Below are positions 13,395 to 19,939 of a stretch of DNA of 20,320 bases, piece by piece. The DNA comes from Pseudomonadota bacterium (GTDB lineage: Bacteria; Pseudomonadota; Alphaproteobacteria; Rhizobiales; Methylopilaceae). The notes below the pieces were generated by a model. The model saw nothing but the letters and a program-made list of their open reading frames with translations. It was not told where the DNA came from and ran no database searches. Position 1 is the first letter of the stretch. The number at the start of each line of letters is the position of its first letter. Position numbers and translations under genes: made by a program. The stretch covers positions 1-20,320 of the forward strand of contig JAEZCD010000154.1 in assembly GCA_023430145.1 (NCBI GenBank), written 5' to 3'.

Positions 13395-14206
13395 GCCGAC
13401 CGCCTCGCCGGCGGCGCGGGATGCACGCGGTCGAGGAAGGCAGCGATCGACTCGCGCACGATCTCCGGCGCCTGGTCGGGCACGTGGTGGGCGGCGTCGA
13501 TCTCGGCGAACTCGTGCCGCGGCATGGGCGCCAGCACGGCCCGCACATAGTCCGGCGGCCGCAGCGGATCGTGCCGGCCGGCGAGCCCCAGCACGGGAAT
13601 TCGGATGGCCGACAGCTCGGGAAAGAGGTTCGTCCGCGCGAGCATGCGGAACATGGCACCGAGGCTGCGCGGATCGTTGGCGAGCCAGCGCGCGCGGAAG
13701 CTGCGATAGTGCTCCGGATCGCGGGCGCGCAGAAACTCCGGATAGCCGGTGTCGAGCGAGCCCGCCTCGATGCTGCGCATGCCCTCGCGGGCCATCACCT
13801 GCGCACGCTCGACAAGCCGTCCGCCCGAGTCCGGCGTCGTGTCGATCGCCGGATTGAGCAGGATCAGGGATGCCGCACGCTCCGGATAGTCGAGCGCGAA
13901 GCGGATGACGATCCCGGCGCCGACCGCGCAGCCGGCGAGCGTCACCGGCTCGTCGATGCCGAGCGCGTCGAGGAGCGCCAGAAGATCGGCGGCGAAGTCG
14001 CTGAGTTCCACCTCACCGGTGATCTTCTCCGACAGGCCGGCGCCGCGGCAATCGAAGCGCAGCACGCGGCGGCTCCGCGCCAGATGCGGCGCCACCCGAT
14101 CCCACGATTCCAGCGTGCCGCCCATCTCGTGGACCAGCACGATGGTCGGCCCCTCGCCTTCCAGACGATAGCGAAGGGCAACGCCGTTCGCGTCGATCCA
14201 ATTCAT
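13391..14206 (-). CDS. Alpha/beta-hydrolase-fold protein with Ala at the nucleophile position
   Basis: The 271-residue product has the alpha/beta-hydrolase pattern: oxyanion-side VLVHEMGGTLESWD (residues 23-36), the RGAGLSE turn, the nucleophile elbow, the acid D213 in LAGRHDPLRPP and H240 in IDAAHHVPDQAPE. At the elbow, where G-x-S-x-G is expected, it reads G92-C93-A94-V95-G96, so the serine is alanine. The codon is GCG on the coding strand, and the surrounding frame is intact. RutD-type family members also have Ala here, so the protein may act without a covalent intermediate, for example on a C-C bond, carbamate or lactone. ATG 14206 follows the last transporter gene by 32 nt; the frame is open further upstream as a shadow of livF. 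Fold is secure, reaction unknown. Confidence 0.85.
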   Translation of the reverse strand: MNWIDANGVALRYRLEGEGPTIVLVHEMGGTLESWDRVAPHLARSRRVLRFDCRGAGLSEKITGEVELSDFAADLLALLDALGIDEPVTLAGCAVGAGIVIRFALDYPERAASLILLNPAIDTTPDSGGRLVERAQVMAREGMRSIEAGSLDTGYPEFLRARDPEHYRSFRARWLANDPRSLGAMFRMLARTNLFPELSAIRIPVLGLAGRHDPLRPPDYVRAVLAPMPRHEFAEIDAAHHVPDQAPEIVRESIAAFLDRVHPAPPARRSA

Positions 14207-14238
14207 TCGATTATCCGATCCCGACACTCGCCCGCACC

Positions 14239-14937
14239 TCAAAAATAGTCCCACAGATTGATCGTCTCGGCGTCCGCCTTGCTGCCCTGAAAGACGAGCC
14301 GGCCACTGTTGATGATCATCACGTGGTCGGCGATCTTCATCGCCGAGACGATCTTGTGCTCGATCAGAATCGAGGAGACACGCAGCGACTTGCAGATGTC
14401 GGAGATCTTGGCGAACAGCTCCTCCACCAGATCCGGCTGCAGGCCGACCGACGGCTCTTCCAGCAGGAGGCACTTCGGCGCGCCGAGCAGCGCGATGCCG
14501 AAGGCCAGCATCTGCTGCTGTCCACCGCTCATCTCGCCGGCGACCGTCCTGCGGCGCTCGGCGAGCACGGGCAGAAGGTCATAGACGTCGGCGGCCGAGA
14601 TGCCCGGCCCGTCGCCGCGACGGTTGGCGCGGGCGACGACCGAGATGTTGTCCTCGACGGTGAGGTCGGGGAATACGCCCCGGCGCTCCGGCAGGAGCCG
14701 CAGCCCGCGGCGCAGCCGCTCGTGCACGCTCAAGGCGTCGATGCGCTCGCCATCGAGCACGATCTCGCCCTCGATCGCGGGAATGAGGCCGAGCACGGCC
14801 TTCAGCGTCGTCGACTTGCCGGCGCCGTTGTGCCCGAAGAAGGCGAGGATCTCGCCGTCGGCGAGCGTGAAGCTGACCTTGTCGAGGACCGGCTTGCCGC
14901 CGTATCCGGCAACGAGATCCTTGGCGAGGAGCGTCAT
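14239..14937 (-). CDS. livF: Branched-chain amino acid-type ABC transporter ATPase, LivF-like
   Basis: This is the second of two ATPases of a HAAT-type (Liv) importer, acting on the inner face of the membrane. The 232-residue protein shows Walker A GHNGAGKST at 35-43, the LivF-typical LPERRGVFPDLTVEDN, signature MSGGQQQ at 136-142, Walker B followed by PSVGL at 156-166, and H194 in LIEHK. Unusually, Walker B reads LLLEEP: E160 stands where Asp normally coordinates magnesium, followed by the catalytic glutamate E161. The start ATG 14937 lies one base from the livG stop, so the two are coupled; the frame remains open to 15012 but that part overlaps livG. The symbol reflects family only; the cargo need not be an amino acid. 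Confidence 0.88.
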   Translation of the reverse strand: MTLLAKDLVAGYGGKPVLDKVSFTLADGEILAFFGHNGAGKSTTLKAVLGLIPAIEGEIVLDGERIDALSVHERLRRGLRLLPERRGVFPDLTVEDNISVVARANRRGDGPGISAADVYDLLPVLAERRRTVAGEMSGGQQQMLAFGIALLGAPKCLLLEEPSVGLQPDLVEELFAKISDICKSLRVSSILIEHKIVSAMKIADHVMIINSGRLVFQGSKADAETINLWDYF

Positions 14938-14938
14938 C

Positions 14939-15700
14939 TCAGTGCCCCTCGCCGAAGTAGATCTTGCCGAGCTCGGCATTGGCGATGATGTCCTCGGGCC
15001 TTCCTTGCGCAAGCAGCGTGCCGCGATGGAAGAACAGCACCTCGTCGGCGATGCGGCGGACGATGCGCGTGTTGTGCTCGACGACGAGCAGCGTCTTGCC
15101 GCTCGCCTTCAGCCGGTGGATCAGCTCGACCATGTTGTCGAGCGCCGCCGCGGCGAGCCCGGAGGTCGGCTCGTCGAGCAGCAGCAGCTCCGCCTCCGTC
15201 GCCAGCACGCGGGCGATGCACAGGAGCTTCTTCTGGCCGTAGCTGAGGTTCTTGGCGAGATCGGCTTCCTTGTGGGTGAGGCCGACTTGCGCGATGTAGC
15301 CGCGCGCCCGCTCACGCTTGCGCCGCAGTACGGTCTCGGTGTGCAGCGGCCGAAAGATCGCCGCCAGCGGGTCGTTGGCCGCCTCGTCGTCGAGGCAGAC
15401 GAGCACGTTGTCGAGGACGCTCAGCTCCTCGAAAAGGCGCAGGTTCTGGAAGGTGCGGGCGATGCCGGCCCGCACCCGATCGCGGCGGTTCCTGTGCGTC
15501 AGGTCGGCATCCTTGAACACGACGCGGCCGGCATCGGGGGCCACGAAGCCGGTGACGACGTTGAATATCGACGTCTTGCCAGCGCCGTTCGGCCCGACGA
15601 CGCAGGAGGTCTCGCGCGGCCGGATGGCGAACGTGCAGTCGGTCAGCGCGGCGATGCCGCCGAACCGCTTGCTGACGCCTTTGACCTCCAGATACGCCAT
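14939..15700 (-). CDS. livG: Branched-chain amino acid-type ABC transporter ATPase, LivG-like
   Basis: This is the first ATPase of the HAAT-type importer, 253 residues from ATG 15700 (MAYLEVKG). Motifs are Walker A GPNGAGKTS at 36-44, the LivG insertion with GIARTFQNLRLFEELSVLDNVLV, signature LSYGQKK, Walker B LLLLDEPTSGL and switch histidine in VVEHN. All catalytic residues are intact, in contrast to LivF next door. An in-frame ATG at 15739 lies inside the livM coding sequence and is less likely. The livM stop is 2 nt upstream and the livF start 1 nt downstream, so the permease and ATPase genes are a tightly coupled block. Confidence 0.9.
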   Translation of the reverse strand: MAYLEVKGVSKRFGGIAALTDCTFAIRPRETSCVVGPNGAGKTSIFNVVTGFVAPDAGRVVFKDADLTHRNRRDRVRAGIARTFQNLRLFEELSVLDNVLVCLDDEAANDPLAAIFRPLHTETVLRRKRERARGYIAQVGLTHKEADLAKNLSYGQKKLLCIARVLATEAELLLLDEPTSGLAAAALDNMVELIHRLKASGKTLLVVEHNTRIVRRIADEVLFFHRGTLLAQGRPEDIIANAELGKIYFGEGH

Positions 15701-15702
15701 CG

Positions 15703-16563
15703 TCAGAGGCTCTTTCCGGCGAGACCCTGCGGCCGCCACAGCACGCAGGCGATCAGGATCAGCCCGTAGATCAGCTGCCGCACCGGTCCGAGCAGCGTCG
15801 ATGGGATGTCGACGACCGCCAGCAGCTGCGGGATCGCCAGCAGTAGGAACGGCCCGAGGATCGAGCCGGCCAGCGTCCGCGCACCGCCCACCACGACCAT
15901 GGTGATGACGAGCACGGAGACGTGGATGTCGAAGGAGACCGGGTCGATGAAGCTGATATAGGCGGCATAGAGAGCGCCCGCGCAGCCGGCATAGGCGCCG
16001 GAGACGAGGGAGACGCCGAGCTTGGCGCCGAGCACGTTGCGGCCGGCGGCGACGACGGCAATCTCGTCCTGCCGGATCGCGTGCAGCAGCTTGCCGTAGG
16101 GCGAGCGCAGGAGCAGCCAGAAGCTCGTCGCGACGAGCAGGAGAGCCACCGTCGAGACGGCGAGGAAGCTGCCCGAGGTCGCGAAGGTGATGCCGAACAT
16201 CTCCGCCGGCGGGATGCCGCGCATGCCCGCTGCGCCGCCCGTCACGCCGGCCCAGTTGATGAACACCGCGGTGGCGACGAGCTGAGTGCCGAACGAAGTG
16301 ATGACGAAATAGTCGCCGGCGAGCCGCAGCGAGGGCAGCGCCGTCAGAAGGTTGAGACCGGCGGCGAGCGCCATCGCGGCGGCGACGGCGGGCAGGAACG
16401 GCACGCCCATCACCGCGAGGACCGCATAGGTATAGGCGCCGCAGCCCATGATGGCCGCCTGCGCGACCGAGAAGATGCCGACGACGCCCATGAGCAGGTT
16501 CGTCGAGATCGCCACGATCGAGAAGATCTGCGCCATGACGACGAAGCTGAGGACGAAGCTCAT
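15703..16563 (-). CDS. livM: HAAT-type ABC transporter permease, LivM-like
   Basis: This inner-membrane permease of 286 residues has about eight hydrophobic segments. Family marks are NLLMGVVGIFSVAQAAIMGCGAY near the N-terminus, LRLAGDYFVITSFG, and the conserved Leu-Arg-Ser-Pro-Tyr-Gly-Lys segment followed by the AIRQDEIAVVAAGRN loop that contacts the ATPase. It is somewhat shorter than enteric LivM because it lacks the long N-terminal extension, which is usual for Hyphomicrobiales members of the family. It follows livH after 10 nt. The transported compound is not predictable from the permease. Confidence 0.9.
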   Translation of the reverse strand: MSFVLSFVVMAQIFSIVAISTNLLMGVVGIFSVAQAAIMGCGAYTYAVLAVMGVPFLPAVAAAMALAAGLNLLTALPSLRLAGDYFVITSFGTQLVATAVFINWAGVTGGAAGMRGIPPAEMFGITFATSGSFLAVSTVALLLVATSFWLLLRSPYGKLLHAIRQDEIAVVAAGRNVLGAKLGVSLVSGAYAGCAGALYAAYISFIDPVSFDIHVSVLVITMVVVGGARTLAGSILGPFLLLAIPQLLAVVDIPSTLLGPVRQLIYGLILIACVLWRPQGLAGKSL

Positions 16564-16573
16564 CGCGCGCCCC

Positions 16574-17449
16574 TCAGATCGCCCGGCTGAACTTGCGCCT
16601 GACGAGGCCTTCCGGCCGGATCAGGATGAAGGCGATGAAGACCGCGAACACCACCGCGACGCTCCAGCGGCCGGAGACGAGGGCTACCGACAGGCTCTGC
16701 ACGACGGCGAGCATGATCGACATCAGGAATGCGCCGGTGAGGCTGCCGATGCCGCCGGCTATCATCGCCACCACGGCGGTCAGGAGAATGATGAGCGAGT
16801 TGTAGGGCTGCAGCGCCTGGTCGACGCCGACGAGAACGCCCGGCACGGCGACGAGGGCCGAGGCGATCGCCATGACGATGACGACGACGCGCCGGGGGTT
16901 TAGCCGGGTGATCTCGGCGAGTTCGGCATTCGACGCCACCGCCCGGATCTGCTTGCCGAGGTGGGTGTACCGCGAGAAGAGCACGAGGCCGACGAAGAGC
17001 AGCGGGCTCGTGATGAGGATCAGCAGCTGGGGCACGCTGAAGGCGAGCACGCCGATCTGCACGAACTGCGTCCGCCACGGCAGGTCGAACTGGACGATGT
17101 TCGGCGTGAACAGGATCGCGGCGACGTTCTGCAGCACCGTCAGGGCGCCGATCGCGGCGATCAGCATGACGAGCGGCGATGCGCCGCTCGCCGTCAGCCG
17201 CGCATAGAGAAGCCCCTGGATCGCCACCCCGATCAGCGCCCCGCCGAGAACGGCGAGGAGCAGCGCCGGCACGAACGGCATTCCGAGCCCGACGAGATAC
17301 CAGGCGATGTAGCCGCAGAAGGTGTAGATGCCGGCATGCGCGACGTGGAAGATGCCGGTCGTGGCGTAGAAATAGGCGAAGCTGATCGCCACGATACCGA
17401 CGGCGCAGCCGGTCACGACGCCGTCGGCAGCCAGGAACAGGTAGAGCAT
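16574..17449 (-). CDS. livH: HAAT-type ABC transporter permease, LivH-like
   Basis: The 291-residue inner-membrane permease shows repeated hydrophobic helices, the N-terminal GCAVGIVAISFAYFYATTGIFHVAHAG segment, the cytoplasmic loop YTHLGKQIRAVASNAELAEITRLN that docks with the ATPase, and the LTAVVAMIAGGIGSLTGAF stretch typical of LivH. The open frame runs upstream to 19093, but that part is a shadow of the substrate-binding gene; ATG 17449 gives the family length and start (MLYLFLAADGVVTG). It follows the binding-protein gene after 38 nt and pairs with LivM to form the channel. Confidence 0.9.
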   Translation of the reverse strand: MLYLFLAADGVVTGCAVGIVAISFAYFYATTGIFHVAHAGIYTFCGYIAWYLVGLGMPFVPALLLAVLGGALIGVAIQGLLYARLTASGASPLVMLIAAIGALTVLQNVAAILFTPNIVQFDLPWRTQFVQIGVLAFSVPQLLILITSPLLFVGLVLFSRYTHLGKQIRAVASNAELAEITRLNPRRVVVIVMAIASALVAVPGVLVGVDQALQPYNSLIILLTAVVAMIAGGIGSLTGAFLMSIMLAVVQSLSVALVSGRWSVAVVFAVFIAFILIRPEGLVRRKFSRAI

Positions 17450-17487
17450 CGCAGCCTGGGGGCGGTGAGTGGATCGGGGTCCGGGCG

Positions 17488-18606
17488 TCAGTTCGCCTTG
17501 CCGGGTCCGGACACGGCGATCACCTTCCGCTCCTTGCCGACATATTTGATGATCTCGACCGGCCGCGAGGCCGTGTTCGTCGTGAAGACGATGTCGGCGA
17601 TGTCCGACTTGAAGGCACCGATCTTGAAGATCGCATCCCTGAGCGAGGTGCCGGTCAGCTTGCCGCCGCCGTCGAGGACCTTCTTGGCGGCCTGAAGGAT
17701 GATGTTGGTGGCGTTGTAGTACTCGCGGGCGAAGAAGCCCATGTCGCTCACCTTGAACTTCGCCTTGAAGCGGTTCAGCGTCGCCTCGTCGGGATAGCCG
17801 GACACGATCGCCGTCTGATACCAGCCCTCGGTGGAGCGATGGCCGAAGAACGGGCGCGAGAAGGTGTTGCCGATGCCGACCGGGAAGCCCGGCACCTGAC
17901 CGACCTGGTCGGCCATCGCCTCGTGGCTCTGGGTGATGGCGATGTAGACGAAGTCGGGACGCGCCGCGGCGACCTTCAGGAGCGTCGCGCGATAATTGGT
18001 CTGCCCGAACTCCACCGGCTCGTCGGCGATGATCTTGCCACCGGCGGCCTCGAAGAACTTCTTGAAGTCGTCGCGTCCGGAGATGCCGGCGGCGGCGTTC
18101 TCGTAGATGATCGCGGCCGTCTTGCCGATATTGGCGACGGCGTAGTCGGCCAGAACCTTTGCCTCGTCCTGCACCAGCGGGATGGTGTTCAGCAGGAAGG
18201 GCGAGGCGTCGAGTAGGAGGTCGGTCTGCGCGGCCGGGTTGATGACCAGCAGCTCGCGCCGCGTGGCGAGCGGGGCGATGGCGAGCGACACCGACGAGAA
18301 CGCGGTGACGACCACCGGCACCGCCTCGAGATCGGTCATGCGGTTGAAGACGAGCACCGCCTGGTCGGGCTTGCCCTGGCTGTCGTCGAAGACGACCTTC
18401 ACCGGCACGCCGTTCAGGCCGCCCTTGGCGTTGATCTCGTCGATGGCGAACTGCACGCCCTGCTGCTCCTCGAGCCCGATCGGTGCGGCCGGCCCGGTGA
18501 GCGGCAAGAGCGCGCCGACGACGAGTCCGTCGGCCGAGGCCGGCCCGACGATGCCGAAGGACAGCGCGCTCAGGGCGAGCGCGCCGATCAGTCCGATCCT
18601 GCGCAT
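17488..18606 (-). CDS. HAAT-type periplasmic substrate-binding protein
   Basis: This 372-residue protein is the periplasmic receptor of the Liv-type importer. Residues 1-25 are a signal peptide (cleavage near ASA/D), followed by the Peripla_BP_6 fold starting VVGALLPLTGPAAPIGLEEQQGV. The ligand-side segments VVTAFSSVSLAIAPLA, INPAAQTD and YENAAAG are visible. Related receptors bind branched amino acids, amides, urea or aromatic acids; the catabolic enzymes in the same operon favour an organic acid rather than an amino acid. ATG 18606 is chosen over the in-frame ATG 18660 because GGGAGGG stands before it, and because the longer form would start inside the operator. It is the first gene of the operon, directly behind a clear promoter and a LacI-type operator. 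Confidence 0.9.
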   Translation of the reverse strand: MRRIGLIGALALSALSFGIVGPASADGLVVGALLPLTGPAAPIGLEEQQGVQFAIDEINAKGGLNGVPVKVVFDDSQGKPDQAVLVFNRMTDLEAVPVVVTAFSSVSLAIAPLATRRELLVINPAAQTDLLLDASPFLLNTIPLVQDEAKVLADYAVANIGKTAAIIYENAAAGISGRDDFKKFFEAAGGKIIADEPVEFGQTNYRATLLKVAAARPDFVYIAITQSHEAMADQVGQVPGFPVGIGNTFSRPFFGHRSTEGWYQTAIVSGYPDEATLNRFKAKFKVSDMGFFAREYYNATNIILQAAKKVLDGGGKLTGTSLRDAIFKIGAFKSDIADIVFTTNTASRPVEIIKYVGKERKVIAVSGPGKAN

Positions 18607-18647
18607 GCGAGTACCCTCCCCATTCGAGCCTCGTAAGCTCGATTTTT

Positions 18648-18659
18648 TGAACCGGTTCA
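18648..18659. promoter_or_regulatory. LacI-family operator palindrome, main site
   Basis: TGAACCGGTTCA is a perfect 12-bp palindrome with the central CG step that LacI-family proteins kink through their hinge helices. It lies directly downstream of the -10 of the operon promoter, about +3 to +14, and next to a divergent lacI-type gene. Binding there would block transcription of the transporter and catabolic genes. Confidence 0.8.
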
Positions 18660-18668
18660 TTAGCGGCC

Positions 18669-18697
18669 ATCATGCGAAGTCGGCGTCTGCTTGTCAA
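18669..18697 (-). promoter_or_regulatory. Sigma-70-type promoter of the transporter/catabolic operon
   Basis: Read on the - strand, TTGACA (18697-18692) is a perfect -35, followed after 17 bases by CATGAT (18674-18669), a 4/6 match to TATAAT. The spacing is ideal, and transcription would begin about 8 bases further on, at the edge of the LacI-type operator. The leader to ATG 18606 is about 55 nt and holds the GGGAGGG ribosome binding site. Confidence 0.7.
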
Positions 18698-18831
18698 TCG
18701 CCCAGCGCGCCGGCCGCACCGCCGCACCGCCGGCGCGTCGGCGCTTCCCTGTGCGGCACCGAGCGGCGGCGGCGCATCCTCGGCTACCATTGGTGGACGT
18801 GAGCTGCGCCGTGCGACCTTGCCTTCTTGCT

Positions 18832-18843
18832 TGAAAGGCTTCA
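18832..18843. promoter_or_regulatory. Second, degenerate LacI-type operator before lacI
   Basis: TGAAAGGCTTCA keeps both TGAA and TTCA arms with the same 4-base spacing as the main operator and agrees at 9 of 12 positions, but its centre is not symmetric. It lies 20 nt before the start of the LacI-type gene, which would suit autoregulation or a DNA loop with the main site 184 bp away. Confidence 0.35.
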
Positions 18844-18863
18844 CAGATCGGCAAGGAGAATGC

Positions 18864-19922
18864 ATGTGGCCGCAGCGCGGTCGGAGCGGGATGGCGAAGA
18901 AGGCGCAGACCAGGACCCCGTCACGCAAGGTGACGATTACGGACGTCGCGGCGCTCGCCGGCGTGTCCGTCGGCACCGTTTCCAACGTCATCAACAATCG
19001 CGCCCATGTCACCGAGGCGCGGCGCGAGAAGGTCAGGAACGCCATCGAGGCGCTGTCCTTCACCGGCAGCCTGATCGCCAAGGGCATGCGCACGCAGCGC
19101 TACCCGATGGTCGGACTATGCGTTCCGAACGCGACCTCGTCGAACTTCGTCGCCATGGCCGACCGGCTCGAGGAGCAGGCCTCGGCTGCGAACTACGAGC
19201 TCGTCGAGATGATCACCCGGCACGATCCGGCGCGCGAGCTGGCCCGCATCGAGCGCCTCGTCGCCTCGCGCGCGAGCGGCGTCATCCTCCTGCCGACGCG
19301 CCGTGCCGATCCGGTGCTGGCGCTGCTTCGCGATGCCGGCATGCCGACAGTCATCATCAACCGCTTCGCCCCCGGCGCGACCGACTTCGACCAGGTCCAG
19401 GTGAACCACCGCTCCATCTTCCGTCAGGCGGCGCGCGAGCTCGTCGGGCGCGGGATGCGCACTTTCCTCGTCGCCACCCAGTTCCCGAACTTCTCGGTCG
19501 TGCAGGAGAACATCGCCGGCATTCGCGAGGGATTGAAGAGTACCCGCGACGCGAGCGTAACCATCCTGAAATGCGGGCCGAGCCGGCAGACCTACCAGGA
19601 GGCTCTCGCCGCTCAGCTCGCCGAGCGCGCGCCCGGAACGATGATCGTCGCCAGCTCCAGCCTACTCGCGGCCTGGAGCATCGAGGCGCTGCGCGCCCTC
19701 GGCCTGAAGTGCCCCGAGGACGTCTCGCTGCTCGTCGCCGAGGAGCCGACCTGGGCGCTCGCCGCCACGCCGACGCTGTCCTGCATCGAGCAGCCGACCG
19801 GCGAACTCGTCCGCTCCACCTGGGACCTCCTCCTGCGACGCATGCGCGGCGAGGCGGATTCGGCGGTCACCGTCCGTTGCGAGCCGCGGCTGCATCTCCG
19901 GGGCTCGGTGATCTCCGCGTAG
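18864..19922 (+). CDS. LacI-family transcriptional repressor
   Basis: The 352-residue regulator has an N-terminal helix-turn-helix (residues 23-45, VTITDVAALAGVSVGTVSNVINN), the hinge region around residues 60-76, and a periplasmic-binding-protein-like ligand domain from about 82 (MVGLCVPNATSSNFVAMADRLE). In the hinge the usual leucine that inserts at the operator centre is replaced by methionine (IAKGMRTQ). AAGGAG just before ATG 18864 supports this start; ATG 18891 (MAKKA), with GGAGCGGG close by, is an alternative. It diverges from the transporter/catabolic operon with a perfect operator between them, so it is the likely local repressor, released by the imported compound or an intermediate. 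Its 3' end is 17 nt from that of a convergent enolase-superfamily gene. Confidence 0.92.
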   Translation: MWPQRGRSGMAKKAQTRTPSRKVTITDVAALAGVSVGTVSNVINNRAHVTEARREKVRNAIEALSFTGSLIAKGMRTQRYPMVGLCVPNATSSNFVAMADRLEEQASAANYELVEMITRHDPARELARIERLVASRASGVILLPTRRADPVLALLRDAGMPTVIINRFAPGATDFDQVQVNHRSIFRQAARELVGRGMRTFLVATQFPNFSVVQENIAGIREGLKSTRDASVTILKCGPSRQTYQEALAAQLAERAPGTMIVASSSLLAAWSIEALRALGLKCPEDVSLLVAEEPTWALAATPTLSCIEQPTGELVRSTWDLLLRRMRGEADSAVTVRCEPRLHLRGSVISA

Positions 19923-19939
19923 ACTGCCCGTCCTCCACT

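Noticed and set aside
17450..19093. Upstream part of the 839-codon frame that contains livH
   Set aside because: It overlaps the substrate-binding gene and the start of lacI in other frames and is low-complexity Arg/Gly-rich. livH starts at 17449.
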